Positions 28,321 through 37,194 of a DNA stretch of 64,000 nucleotides are shown piece by piece. The stretch's first letter is position 1, and each line of letters opens with the position of its first letter. Made by a program: the position numbers and the translations under genes. This DNA is from CBDAMZ01 sp965197375 (GTDB lineage: Bacteria; Acidobacteriota; Vicinamibacteria; Vicinamibacterales; UBA8438): the NCBI GenBank assembly GCA_965197375.1, contig CBDAMZ010000006.1, forward strand, positions 102,792 through 166,791. The letters are read 5' to 3'. The notes beneath the pieces are model-generated. The model saw only the letters and a list, made by a program, of their open reading frames with translations, had not been told where the DNA came from and ran no database searches.

Positions 28321-28783
28321 TCATCGTGTGTATTGACTAAGTCCATCTTCCCAACGAACGGTCAGGAGACACCAGAGGGTGACTAGAAGCACGGCCCATG
28401 GATGTGTGCCGGTATGCTGGAGTCGTACAAGCGTCCACAGCGTCAGGCTTAAGACGATCACTACATAAGAACCCCTCGCCCACAGACCGATTCCGAAGAG
28501 TGCAATGGCCCCGTAGACCACACTCTCGAGCGAACCCACGAGTTCAGGGCGATTGGCGATCGATCGCACCCACTCCCAGTCCGCAAGCCAAGCGTTCGGC
28601 GGATGCGTGGCTCCGGGGGGGTGGCCAATCGACCATCGTTACGTCTCGCAGTACACACCACAGCCCGATCGCGAAGCAGACACGGTAAAAACCGAGTGCT
28701 TGAACATCTAAGGGAGCGACGCCGCGCGTGAATACGACGCCGGCACGACGGATGGCGGGGACGGCCATGGAGGGAACGGGCAA
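28321..28783 (-). pseudogene. Broken HTTM-family membrane protein gene
   Basis: Two overlapping frames read as one membrane protein. 28783 down to about 28590 gives a TRGVAPLDVQALGFYRV start typical of HTTM (vitamin-K-dependent carboxylase-like) proteins, and the other frame continues with LADWEWVRSIANRPEL and four hydrophobic segments. The frame changes near 28590. The sequence stops at 28321, after only about 150 residues, where full HTTM proteins are 300 or more. So it is both frameshifted and truncated. Confidence 0.65.
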
Positions 28784-28852
28784 ACTAGCGAAACCCCACT
28801 TGTCTGTCGTAGGGTCGTGTCTGGAGCGGCGAGTGCTAAGCGAAGCGCCGAC

Positions 28853-29887
28853 TTATCTCGTTTCCCGCCTGGCGGTTTCTTTAGCGGCCTGCTCTTCTGC
28901 TCGGGCTCCGGCGAGAAGATTCGTCATCCCGTAGTTACCTTCGTGACATGCATACTCGTAGACATGACCCTGTATCCTTGTCATGGGAAGTGATCCGGAC
29001 CAAGTTCTCGTCCACGTTTCCAGATCCTCAACCGTAAACTCGTAGTCGATCATATCAGCGGCAACACGTGTAAAGCGTTCAACTGCCCGTAAGGATTCAC
29101 TTGGTGGTCCCCTAAAACCTCTGATGATCGCTCGATCATTGAAATTGGTCGTCTCGATAACCAGGGTGTTGCCATCCCAGCGACCGCGCGAATCGCCAAG
29201 CCACTGTCGGACCTGCTCTCCGAGATGCGGACGCCCGTCTAAGGGAATGAGACGAGTTTCGTGGATGTGTTCCTGGAGGATTGCCACGTATCCAGGAGCT
29301 TGCACAATGTGGTAGTTGTTGTTGTAGAGGGTTGGAATTGGCGGGATACCACGGTAGATGATACAGCGCTCTGCTAAGCGTCGGTCCTCCCATGAATCAG
29401 AGGGGCCGCGTGTCCGCTTGTAGGCAGCACGGTCGGCCACGCGTTGCTCGGCTTCCGGCGTCAATGGAGGTAGTCTTCCATTCAGTGGATCTACGATGAT
29501 CGATGTCCGGTTATTTGCGATTGTTGTACCTCGTTCTACCCAAAACTCGTTGTAGGCGCGCGAGACATCGGCAACGGTTCCACGACCGCCGCTTCCTGAT
29601 CCCAAGGCTGGAGCCTCATCATCGCGGCGATCAAGGCTACGAATTCGACCAAACTCCTCATTCCGTTCCGCCACCTCTTCGTCAGTGAGAAATTCTTTCC
29701 CAGTCAAATCACTGGGTCGCTGCAACGGTGTTGTGGTGGCGTTACTCCAGACTCCCTGTAGATCTGGGACACCCCAAGAGGTGTGAGGCAACTTCCAGCT
29801 TTTGGCCTCCTGGGCCAAAGTCAATACCGGCACCATCAACACGATCGCAATAACAACCACCGACGCCATCAAAACTCGACGGTTCAT
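28853..29887 (-). CDS. Secreted 'PDLQGVW' family protein, function unknown (copy 1)
   Basis: A 344-aa protein with an N-terminal signal peptide (residues 1-26, cleaved after LAQ). It belongs to a family of secreted proteins I know only as uncharacterised. Its landmarks are VPDLQGVWSNATTTP near residue 40, LPPLTPEAE near 140, QAPGYVAILQE, RLIPLDGRPH, WDGNTLVIETTNF and YEYACHEGNYGM near the C-terminus. It lies 10 bases after a paralogue on the same strand, probably one operon. No cofactor motif is evident. Confidence 0.8.
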   Translation of the reverse strand: MNRRVLMASVVVIAIVLMVPVLTLAQEAKSWKLPHTSWGVPDLQGVWSNATTTPLQRPSDLTGKEFLTDEEVAERNEEFGRIRSLDRRDDEAPALGSGSGGRGTVADVSRAYNEFWVERGTTIANNRTSIIVDPLNGRLPPLTPEAEQRVADRAAYKRTRGPSDSWEDRRLAERCIIYRGIPPIPTLYNNNYHIVQAPGYVAILQEHIHETRLIPLDGRPHLGEQVRQWLGDSRGRWDGNTLVIETTNFNDRAIIRGFRGPPSESLRAVERFTRVAADMIDYEFTVEDLETWTRTWSGSLPMTRIQGHVYEYACHEGNYGMTNLLAGARAEEQAAKETARRETR

Positions 29888-29897
29888 TTAAAACTTC

Positions 29898-30920
29898 TTA
29901 TCTCGGTCCCTGATTCGCGGCTTCTTCTTCGGCACGCGCACCGCCGAGGATGCCGGGTAAGGCGTAATTCCCCTCATGACACGCATACTCGAACAGTGGA
30001 TCCTCGGTCTGTTCTAGCAGAAGCGAGACCGTCCAGGGCTGCGTCCACGTCACCGAATCGTCAAGCGTAATTTTGTGTTCAATCGTGTCAGGGCTGATAC
30101 GCGTGTAGCGTTCGACAAGACGCAGGTTCTCCGTAGATCCCCGATACCGACTTTGGGTCGAGAAGTTGGCGGTCTCGATGACCAACGTATCACCTTCCCA
30201 ATGACCGCGCGCGTCCCCGTTCCATAGGCGAAGGTCGTCTTCAAGATGCGGACGTCCATCCAGAGGAATCATGCGAGATACGTGCCCCATCTCCTGGAGA
30301 ATCGCTACGTATCCGGGCGACTGCAGAATTTGAGAATAACTGTTGTAGCCGGAGCCCATGCTTGGCGAAGCGAAGTGGAGACAACGGTCACTCAGGGTTC
30401 GATCCTCCGGGCCATCGGAAGGATGTTCACGCAAATACGCGCGCCTCGCCTCTGTTCTCGCCTGTGCTTCCGGCGTAAGCTGAGGAATTCGTCCATCTGG
30501 CGGATCCACAACGAGCGACGTGCGGTTGTCTAGACGGCGCTCAACGAGCCAGAACGCATTGTAGTTGCCGGTAATGACATCAAAATCGTTAAATTCCGAG
30601 TTACCCAGCGCCTGTTGAATGAGACGATCGCCGAGCAGGTCCCCAGCTTGCTCACCATCCCGGAACTCGGCGACCTGCTTCGTCAGTGCCGCTAACTCCT
30701 CGTCCGTCAGCGTTTGCTTCCCTGCAAGCTGCTCCGGTCGTTCCATAGGCGTCGCGCTGTTGTTCGCCCATATTCCCTGCAGGTCCGGTTGGCCGTCCGC
30801 TGTACGGGGCGGAGTCCAATTGTCCGCCGTGCCCGGCTGGGCCTGGCCCGTAACGGGAGCCGTCGCCAGCGTAACGATGGCGATAGTTGCCAATAAAGCC
30901 TCGAGACATTGGTCTTTCAT
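29898..30920 (-). CDS. Secreted 'PDLQGIW' family protein, function unknown (copy 2)
   Basis: A 340-aa paralogue of the next gene, with the same landmarks in the same order: QPDLQGIWANNSATP, IPQLTPEAQ, QSPGYVAILQE, RMIPLDGRPH, WEGDTLVIETANF and YEYACHEGNYAL. It has a signal peptide (residues 1-26). Tandem duplication of the ancestor is the simplest explanation. The function is unknown. Confidence 0.8.
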   Translation of the reverse strand: MKDQCLEALLATIAIVTLATAPVTGQAQPGTADNWTPPRTADGQPDLQGIWANNSATPMERPEQLAGKQTLTDEELAALTKQVAEFRDGEQAGDLLGDRLIQQALGNSEFNDFDVITGNYNAFWLVERRLDNRTSLVVDPPDGRIPQLTPEAQARTEARRAYLREHPSDGPEDRTLSDRCLHFASPSMGSGYNSYSQILQSPGYVAILQEMGHVSRMIPLDGRPHLEDDLRLWNGDARGHWEGDTLVIETANFSTQSRYRGSTENLRLVERYTRISPDTIEHKITLDDSVTWTQPWTVSLLLEQTEDPLFEYACHEGNYALPGILGGARAEEEAANQGPR

Positions 30921-31396
30921 CTGTGACCTCCCTCAACTGAACTCCGGTTCCGTGCCCGGACGGCGTACGCGGGCTCCTCGGAAGCCGCGCTACAAGCGCG
31001 CCGAGGATACGCCGCCGTCCCGGCGACGCCCCGCCCGCCACGATAGACGAAAGTACAATTTCGCGCAACATCTTCGGTGACACGGCAGCTGGAAGAGCGC
31101 ATGGAGCCTCCCCGTTATACGGAACTAGCAGCTCGTTATTGCGTGTTTACGGCTAGGAACATTGGTGGCGTGGATTCTGAAGATTGCCAATAATGAGGTA
31201 CATGACCACCTCCGGGTTGGACTTGAGCCGTGGCGTTAGTTCGATTTGGTGGTGAATCAGTCACCGCAGTTCGATCACTCGAGGGCTTAGGCTGTTTGAT
31301 GGTCCGGAATTGTGAGGATGTTTACTCGTTCACCTGAGAGAGATCTGTAGCCGGTGGTCGGGGTTGCCCGTTTACGTGTAGGGGCGTTTTGCTCAC
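30921..31396. other. Intergenic region without a recognised gene
   Basis: About 475 bases separate the divergent PDLxGxW pair from the cytochrome gene. Frames here lack family signatures. Apart from the promoter-like site at its right edge I see nothing to annotate. Confidence 0.4.
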
Positions 31397-31402
31397 TATA
31401 AT
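31397..31402 (+). promoter_or_regulatory. Candidate -10 box upstream of the cytochrome lipoprotein
   Basis: A perfect TATAAT, 44 bases before the ATG at 31446. The nearest -35-like element is TTTACG at 31371-31376 with a long 20-base spacer, so the promoter is plausible but not strong. Confidence 0.4.
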
Positions 31403-31445
31403 AAAGGGGCACTCAAACAGATTCTCGCTGATGGGAGGGCGCGAG

Positions 31446-31961
31446 ATGCGAATAACCATACTGATCGCTCTTGTTGGCGCGCTGCTATCGGTCGGTTGCA
31501 ATACCCTTGTTGGCACGCTGCTAGGCGAGCCGGAGGAGTCTCCGTTTAAACCGATGGCGGACGTCAAGACGCTGATGACGGCGATGATCGATCCCGCTGC
31601 CGATGTGCTTTGGGCTTCGGTCGGGATGATCGTCGATGAAGACGGTGTCAACGAGTGGTACCCGAAAACAGATGAAGAGTGGGCCACCGTTCAGGACGCG
31701 GCCGTCGTCGTCATGGAATCAGGCAACCTTCTCATGATCGGAGACCGCGCGAGGGACCAGGACACGTGGATACGGAGGGCGCAGGCGCTGGTTGACGCCG
31801 GGACGCTCGCCCTTGAGGCTGCGGCATCGAAAGATGCGGACGCGGTCTTCGCGGTGGGGGAAGATGTCTATGTTGCCTGCGACAGCTGTCATCGCCTGTA
31901 CTGGGTCGGCGACGAAGACCGGGGTCGCGTTCGCAACGATAGTCTCAAGCCACAGAGTTAA
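31446..31961 (+). CDS. c-type cytochrome lipoprotein
   Basis: A 171-aa protein with a lipoprotein signal (lipobox LSVGC at residues 14-18) and one haem-binding CDSCH motif near the C-terminus, preceded by helical sequence. The layout, four-helix-like with CxxCH at the end, suggests a class II cytochrome (c'-type). The start ATG 31446 is fixed by the GGGAGGG site; the frame is open further upstream. It should be tethered in the periplasm. Its redox partner is not apparent. Confidence 0.85.
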   Translation: MRITILIALVGALLSVGCNTLVGTLLGEPEESPFKPMADVKTLMTAMIDPAADVLWASVGMIVDEDGVNEWYPKTDEEWATVQDAAVVVMESGNLLMIGDRARDQDTWIRRAQALVDAGTLALEAAASKDADAVFAVGEDVYVACDSCHRLYWVGDEDRGRVRNDSLKPQS

Positions 31962-32359
31962 TGACCAGCGCCGTGGCTGGTTCGCTCGCCGCTTGATAAG
32001 GCCTCTTATCGAATCGACGGAATGTTATGCGCAACGTGGCATGGTAGCCAGGTTTTCGGCGCTTCCGCGGACAGTTAGGGCTGGTCTTGCGGTGACGCTA
32101 GGCGGACGCCGCCACCGAAGCAGCGTCGCTCGCGGAATACACCAGCGGTGTTACCATGAAACGGCGTCGGCTGCGCTGAGCGCGCGCGTGCCTGCAGGGG
32201 ATGGCGGCATCCGCGGTATGCGGCCGTGAGGCAGCCTTGACATCAACAAGATTTAGGGGTACACCGCACCCTGGGGTGGGCGCGTTGGGCCGGCATGGTT
32301 GGTGGTGCCGGGCCGTGGAGAGCGGCAACGGTTTAGTGGTTTGGAGAGGAGATTCATAG
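31962..32359. other. Intergenic region, nothing recognised
   Basis: About 400 bases between the cytochrome and the third PDLxGxW gene. No conserved motif, structural RNA or repeat family seen elsewhere in the window is visible here. Confidence 0.4.
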
Positions 32360-33244
32360 ATGCCAGTTCGGGTTACGTCTAGAGGCGTGATAATCGTGAT
32401 TGCTGCGGCCGTTGGGGCTGCCGTCTGGCTAGCCACGGAGCGGGTGGCTGGTCAGGGTTCTGACTACCGTGCCCCGCAGACAGCGTTTGGCCGACCAGAC
32501 CTGAACGGAATCTGGCAGGCGATCGGCTCCGCGCACTGGGACATCGAGCCGCATGCGGCACGATTGGGTCCTGTCGTCGAGCTCGCTGCACTCGGGTCCA
32601 TTCCTGGTGGGCTCGGAGTTGTCGAAGGCGGGAAAATTCCTTACACACCTGAGGCGCGCGAAGTGCAGCAGGAGAACCTGGAACACTGGCTGGAGAGGGA
32701 TCCAGCCGTCAAGTGTTACATGCCGGGCGTACCGCGCGCCACCTATCTGCCGCTTCCGTTTCAGATCGTACAGACAGAGGAATATATCTTGATCGCCTAC
32801 GAGTTTGCCAGTTCCAGCCGAGTCGTCTATATGGATCGGCCGGATTTTGAGGCCCCCGTTAACACATGGATGGGACACTCGCGCGGTCATTGGGAGGGGG
32901 ATACGTTGGTGATCGATGTGGCCGACCAAGTGGCCGACACCTGGCTCGACAGTTCTGGGAACCATCATAGTGATCAGATCCATGTCGTCGAGCGCTACAC
33001 GGTTGTCAGCCCCAACCACCTAATATACGAAGCTACCATCGAAGACCCACAGACGTACACGGAGCCCTGGACGATCAGACTGCCCCTCTATCGTCGGATC
33101 GATGAGAATGTGCAGCTTCTGGAATTCAAGTGCGTGGAGTTTGCCGAAGAGCTAATGTACGGGCATTTGCGTAAGGATGCAGACCTGACACCAGCGTACC
33201 GGCCAAGCGGTGTCGGTTCCGCCCGCGAAGGGAATGACCGATAA
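32360..33244 (+). CDS. Secreted 'PDLNGIW' family protein, function unknown (copy 3)
   Basis: A 294-aa diverged member of the family at 28.8-30.9 kb. A signal peptide or anchor (residues 1-33) is followed by RPDLNGIWQA, IPYTPEA, FQIVQTEEYILIAYE, HWEGDTLVIDVAD, VVERYTVVSPNHLIYEATIEDP and a C-terminal LLEFKCVEFAE where the others have YACHEGN. A GAGAGGAG ribosome site precedes the ATG. It sits 45 bases before the first IS element. Function unknown. Confidence 0.78.
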   Translation: MPVRVTSRGVIIVIAAAVGAAVWLATERVAGQGSDYRAPQTAFGRPDLNGIWQAIGSAHWDIEPHAARLGPVVELAALGSIPGGLGVVEGGKIPYTPEAREVQQENLEHWLERDPAVKCYMPGVPRATYLPLPFQIVQTEEYILIAYEFASSSRVVYMDRPDFEAPVNTWMGHSRGHWEGDTLVIDVADQVADTWLDSSGNHHSDQIHVVERYTVVSPNHLIYEATIEDPQTYTEPWTIRLPLYRRIDENVQLLEFKCVEFAEELMYGHLRKDADLTPAYRPSGVGSAREGNDR

Positions 33245-33340
33245 ACTATTCACGGATCGCCCGACAACTGATTGTAAGCGTGCTTGTGCTGAATCGTACC
33301 GGGTTTCTCGGAGACCTCATTGCTTGGGAGGATGGGGGCT

Positions 33341-33613
33341 ATGGGACGTCCCAGTCGGTTTTCTCCGGAAGTGCGCGAACGTGCCGTCCGGATGGTCGAG
33401 GAGTACCGGGAGGCCCACGCCTCAGAGTGGGCGGTGCTGCAGTCGGTGGCGCCGAAGCTCGGCTGCACGGCGGAGACGCTGCGGAAGTGGGTGCGGCAGG
33501 CGCAGCGTGATGCTGGGCATCGGCCGGGCCTGACGACGAGCGAGCGGGAGCGGTTGAAGGAGCTGAAGCGGGCGAATGAGATCCTGCGGAAAGCGTTCGC
33601 GTATTTCGCCTAG
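33341..33613 (+). pseudogene. IS3 transposase OrfA, copy A
   Basis: An N-terminal helix-turn-helix transposase subunit (MGRPSRFSPEVRERAV...), 90 residues ending in a leucine-zipper-like KRANEILRKAFAYFA. It ends at TAG 33611-33613 where copy B has CAG, so this is a premature or variant terminus. Translation would normally slip into OrfB. Confidence 0.8.
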
Positions 33614-33645
33614 GCGGAGCGCGACCGCCGGAGGACGTCGCCACG

Positions 33646-34534
33646 ATGGTCCAGTTCATCGCCGACCATCGCGCCGTGGTCGGGGTCGAGCCGATCTGCG
33701 CCGTGCTGCCGATCGCCCCGTCGACGGACTCATCGCCATCGGCACCAGCGGACGGACACATCCGACGCGCCGGTCCGCACGGGCGCAGCGCGACGATCAG
33801 CTCCGCGTCGAGATTCAGCGGGTCTATGACGCGCACCAGCAGGTCTACGGCCCCCGGAAAGTCTGGCAGCAGCTGCGACGGGACGGCGTCCGCGTGGCGC
33901 GCTGCACCGTGGCGCGCCTGATGCGCGCGATGGGCCTTGCCGGGGCCGGGCCTGGGTCACCACGACCCACGCCGGTGAGGGCGGTCGCCCGGTGGACCTC
34001 GTTGACCGCCGATTCGTGGCCACCCGTCCGAATCAGCTCTGGGTCTCCGATTTCACGTACGTCGCACCCTGGGGCGGCTTTGGCTACGTCGCGTTCGTCA
34101 TCGACGTGTTTGCGCGACGCATTGTGGGCTGGCGGGTGTCGGCCTCCATGCGCACGGACTTTGTGCTGGATGCGGTGGAGCAGGCGATCTACGCCCGCCG
34201 GGGCGACGCCCTCACCGGCCTCGTACATCACAGTGATGCCGGGTCGCAATATCTCTCGATGCGGTACACGGCTCGCCTCGTGGACGCCGGCATCGCGCCG
34301 TCGGTCGGCAGCTAAGGCGATGCCTATGACAATGCCCTCGCCGAATCGGTGATCGGCTTGTACAAGACGGAGGCGATTCGACGGAAGGGCCCGTGGCGTA
34401 CCCTCGAGGCCGTGGAGTTCGCCACCTTGACGTGGGTGGACTGGTTCAACACACGACGACTGTTGGGGCCGCTCGAGGACATTCCACCAGCAGAGTTCGA
34501 GGCGCAGTACTATGAGCAGGCTGAGGTGGCCTGA
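33646..34534 (+). pseudogene. IS3 transposase OrfB, copy A (frameshifted, nonsense)
   Basis: The rve/DDE catalytic subunit, spread over three frames: MVQFIADHRAVVGVEP in frame 1 from 33646, the HTH-like RDDQLRVEIQRVYDAHQQVYG part in another, and WVSDFTYV...HHSDAGSQY...DNALAESV in a third. A TAA at 34313-34315 replaces the CAA of copy B between the second Asp and the Glu of the DDE triad. The gene cannot make an active transposase. Confidence 0.85.
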
Positions 34535-34573
34535 TTCAACGCATTCGGTCTCCGAGAAACCCGGTACGATTCA

Positions 34574-35241
34574 CTCTCATTAATCCCGATGGGAGTGTGC
34601 ATACACCCAAGTGGATCGGCGCCACTCGGGACGGATTGGAACTCTATGTTCCCTTGGGCAGCGCTATCAGCAATGGCGTGCTCTATACCGTTGATGTGGG
34701 ATACGTCCGTCTGTTTGATCTGGAAACAGGCCGACCCTTGCGGTCCATTCCTGTTCCTGAATCTACGATACTGAATGGCATTGCCGTTGCGGATGATGGC
34801 ACGGTATACGCCTCCAACACCAGGAACCCGGGGCAAATCTGGATGGTCACCGCAGACGGTGAGGTGTCGGTCTTCGCAGAGGGCACTCCACTTGCTGCCC
34901 CCAACGGCGTGGCGATTGACCAGGACGGCAACATTGTGGTGGTCAACGTCGGCGACAATGCCATCATCACCTACGACTAGGACGGAGCGGTCATTCGGAT
35001 AGAACATAGTGTCGAAGGCGGGAACGATGGCATCGTGATAACCACCGACGGGACGAAGTACGCGAGCAGCGTACGTTATGGCAGCGTGTCCCGTATCCGA
35101 CCGGGTCAAGAAGCAGAAGTCATTGCCTCGGGCATACCAAGCGCGGCGTCCATGTGCTACGACTCGACTCAGAACCAGCTGGTCATTCCACTGAACAGCA
35201 ACTACGCGCTCGCGTGTGTTCGGCTTAATAGTCAGGATTAG
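34574..35241 (+). pseudogene. Truncated NHL/SMP-30-like beta-propeller gene
   Basis: A reading frame runs out of the right end of IS copy A: INPDGSVHTPKWIGATRDG, then blades with LNGIAVADDGTVYASNT and APNGVAIDQDGNIVVVN. It is interrupted by TAG at 34978-34980, where YDQDGA would be expected, and then continues with TDGTKYASSVRYGS to a stop at 35241. The N-terminus was lost at the IS junction. The protein would have been an SMP-30/gluconolactonase-like or NHL-repeat propeller. Confidence 0.75.
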
Positions 35242-35285
35242 TCTGCTGACAGGGGCTCAACTAGCAGACTCGTCGAATATCGTCT

Positions 35286-35354
35286 ATCCGCAGGGCATCC
35301 GTTGCTTTCAGCCAGCCCAGGAGTTGGTTCCAACTGGGAACCCTTGGGACGCCA
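35286..35354 (+). repeat. Dispersed repeat R1 (tRNA-3'-end-like / att-like)
   Basis: Shares CTTTCAGCCAGCCC, TTGGTTCCAACT and a TTGGGACGCCA end with a copy at 42077-42145; shorter versions are at 45083-45102 and 56041-56072. The GGGACGCCA end resembles a tRNA T-arm plus acceptor 3' end, a common integrase attachment site. Confidence 0.5.
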
Positions 35355-35391
35355 CTTTTCTAGCGATGTCCGAGCTTCCTCTTTTTATAGC

Positions 35392-35448
35392 CCGCTACAA
35401 AAGTAGCGGTTCAACGGGGACGGGGGTGAGTCACGCGGGTGCGCGGCG
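35392..35448 (+). repeat. REP-like dispersed repeat rA
   Basis: A perfect hairpin CCGCTAC-AAAA-GTAGCGG followed by TTCAACGGGGACGGGGGTGA and GTCACGCGGGTGCGCGG. The same tail recurs at 36621-36683, and shorter forms at 41439, 42739 and 44981. Confidence 0.6.
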
Positions 35449-35511
35449 AACCACTCACGCGCCAGCTACTGACCTTCGGCGCGTTGCTGCGGGGTCTCAC
35501 CCTGCACGTTC

Positions 35512-36552
35512 CTATTCACACACGGTGCCGTCATTGTCGCGGTCGGTCATATAGCGATACGCGGGGTGGCCACGCCTCACCGGGGCAATGCCATGCCGAC
35601 GGGCTTCGGCACAGGTAATCCGACCATTGCCGTTGTCGTTGTACTGTCGTAGCGCATTTGAGTCAGCGGATCGTGGTGGCTGACGCGTTTGACGAGACGG
35701 ACGGCTTCCGCCGCCGGACTCGCACACGATGCCATCGCCGTCCCCGTCTCGCATGTAGGCATAGGCTGGATGATCGCGACGCACTGGCGCAATTCCATGT
35801 GTGCGTGCTTCAGCGCAGGTGATCCGCCCATTGCCGTTGTCGTCCCATTGCGCCACCTCAGCGGGTAATGCGTCGAGACGCCCGCCGAGATCAATACGCT
35901 CCGCCATGCTGGTGCCATCACGAACAAGAGTTGTCAACGCACAGGAGTCAAGGACCCGTTCGAGAGCGTCTGCCTCGCGGCGATCAATTGAGAGGTTGTA
36001 TTTCTGGCGAACTCGCACTACTCGATCAGCAAACCAGCACCGGTTCAGCATCGGCAACCAGTCTGCCGCGTCATGGTCTCGTTTCTGTTGGCGATTCACG
36101 TTCGGGCTAGCCAACGTCAGATTTAGTTGATCCGTGGAGAAACGCCGTCGCGTGTTTGCAGTGGCTGCGCATAACCCGCTGTCGTGCGCTTCCGACCTCG
36201 CAACGATGTGTTCGATATCTGTTTCTCTCCTATCTGTGAATGTGCGTCCGGTATACGGACTCCAAATACTCCCAAGGCTCTCAATAATGCGTAGCTCAAC
36301 GGACTGCGGGTAGGAATAGTCTGCTGCCCGGTAGGGGCTGCAGCGCAATTCGGGGGTCACGCGCAGACCCCGCCAGTTCTGCGCCACGGCTGAGTGTGCA
36401 CCCCACAACAGACAGGCGACCGTGAGCGAAACTTGGAGATTCAGAGGCTTGATGGTTCGCAGCATTGAAGGAGCCATCCCGGTCAATCTACTCCTCTCGC
36501 GACGTGTTGGATAGGTGGCACTCGTTCTCGCGAACGTGACGGCTGGATGCAC
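35512..36552 (-). CDS. Secreted HNH/DUF1524-like nuclease with two Excalibur calcium-binding domains
   Basis: A 346-aa exported protein. After a signal peptide (hydrophobic near residues 38-57, cleaved after AVAQ) comes a DUF1524/GmrSD-C-like nuclease domain with DIEHIVARSEAHDSGLC, FSTDQLNLTLASPNVNRQ and KRDHDAADWLP, the HNH-type metal/His sites. Two tandem Excalibur domains follow (about residues 235-280 and 300-346), each with NGNGRITCAEAR, HGIAPVRR and a terminal D-x-D-x-DG-x-x-CE. The family pattern suggests calcium-stabilised extracellular DNA degradation. Both flanks carry REP-like repeats, and IS copies lie on either side, so it is probably accessory cargo. The likely start is the internal ATG at 36477 or 36465. 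Confidence 0.82.
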   Translation of the reverse strand: MHPAVTFARTSATYPTRRERSRLTGMAPSMLRTIKPLNLQVSLTVACLLWGAHSAVAQNWRGLRVTPELRCSPYRAADYSYPQSVELRIIESLGSIWSPYTGRTFTDRRETDIEHIVARSEAHDSGLCAATANTRRRFSTDQLNLTLASPNVNRQQKRDHDAADWLPMLNRCWFADRVVRVRQKYNLSIDRREADALERVLDSCALTTLVRDGTSMAERIDLGGRLDALPAEVAQWDDNGNGRITCAEARTHGIAPVRRDHPAYAYMRDGDGDGIVCESGGGSRPSRQTRQPPRSADSNALRQYNDNGNGRITCAEARRHGIAPVRRGHPAYRYMTDRDNDGTVCE

Positions 36553-36620
36553 CCCGTAGAGGACGAGAACGCGCTCTACCCCTAGCAGGCAGAGGGTGCA
36601 ATGCGGGGGTGGCTAACGAC

Positions 36621-36683
36621 TTTTGTACCCAGGTACAAAAGTAGCGGGTCAACGGAGACGGGGGTGAGTCACGCGGGTGCGCG
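36621..36683 (+). repeat. REP-like dispersed repeat rB
   Basis: A perfect 9-bp hairpin TTTTGTACC-CA-GGTACAAAA, then GTAGCGGGTCAACGGAGACG and GTGAGTCACGCGGGTGCGCGG, nearly identical to rA on the other side of the nuclease gene, in direct orientation. Confidence 0.6.
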
Positions 36684-36889
36684 GTGGCCCACTTGCGGGC
36701 GAAGCGTTGGGATTCGGCGTCCGGTCCACAGTCAGCTAGTGCGCGGCACTAGGTCGTTAATCACTCGCTACATTCCAATATTCCTCAAGTTTCCACCACG
36801 GATCCTCGTTGGTAAGTACGGCCCGGAGTTCTGCAAGGTGAATCGTACCGGGTTTCTCGGAGACCTCATTGCTTGGGAGGATGGGGGCT

Positions 36890-37194
36890 ATGGGACGTCC
36901 CAGTCGGTTTTCTCCGGAAGTGCGCGAACGTGCCGTCCGGATGGTCGAGGAGTACCGGGAGGCCCACGCCTCAGAGTGGGCGGTGCTGCAGTCGGTGGCG
37001 CCGAAGCTCGGCTGCACGACGGAGACGCTGCGGAAGTGGGTGCGGCAGGCGCAGCGTGATGCTGGGCATCGGCCGGGCCTGACGACGAGCGAGCGGGAGC
37101 GGTTGAAGGAGCTGAAGCGGGCGAATGAGATCCTGCGGAAAGCGTTCGCGTATTTTGCCCAGGCGGAGCTCGACCGCCGGAGGACGCCGCCACG
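36890..37194 (+). pseudogene. IS3 transposase OrfA, copy B
   Basis: The helix-turn-helix subunit, as in copy A, but with CAG instead of TAG after AYFA, so the frame stays open into the OrfB region as far as 37561. OrfA itself looks intact; it is listed as part of a defective element because OrfB is frameshifted. The boundary given is the OrfB start. Confidence 0.75.

Larger units (their letters stand above)
33290..34573 (+). mobile_element. IS3-family insertion sequence, copy A (degenerate)
   Basis: Bounded by perfect 27-bp terminal inverted repeats (33290-33316 and 34547-34573) that begin TG and end CA, as in IS3 elements. It is almost identical to copy B at 36.8 kb in the same orientation but 7 bp shorter through three small indels. 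Flanking triplets (TGC left, CTC right) do not match, so no target duplication remains and a deletion or recombination at one edge is likely. Its transposase frames contain two stops absent from copy B. Confidence 0.93.
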
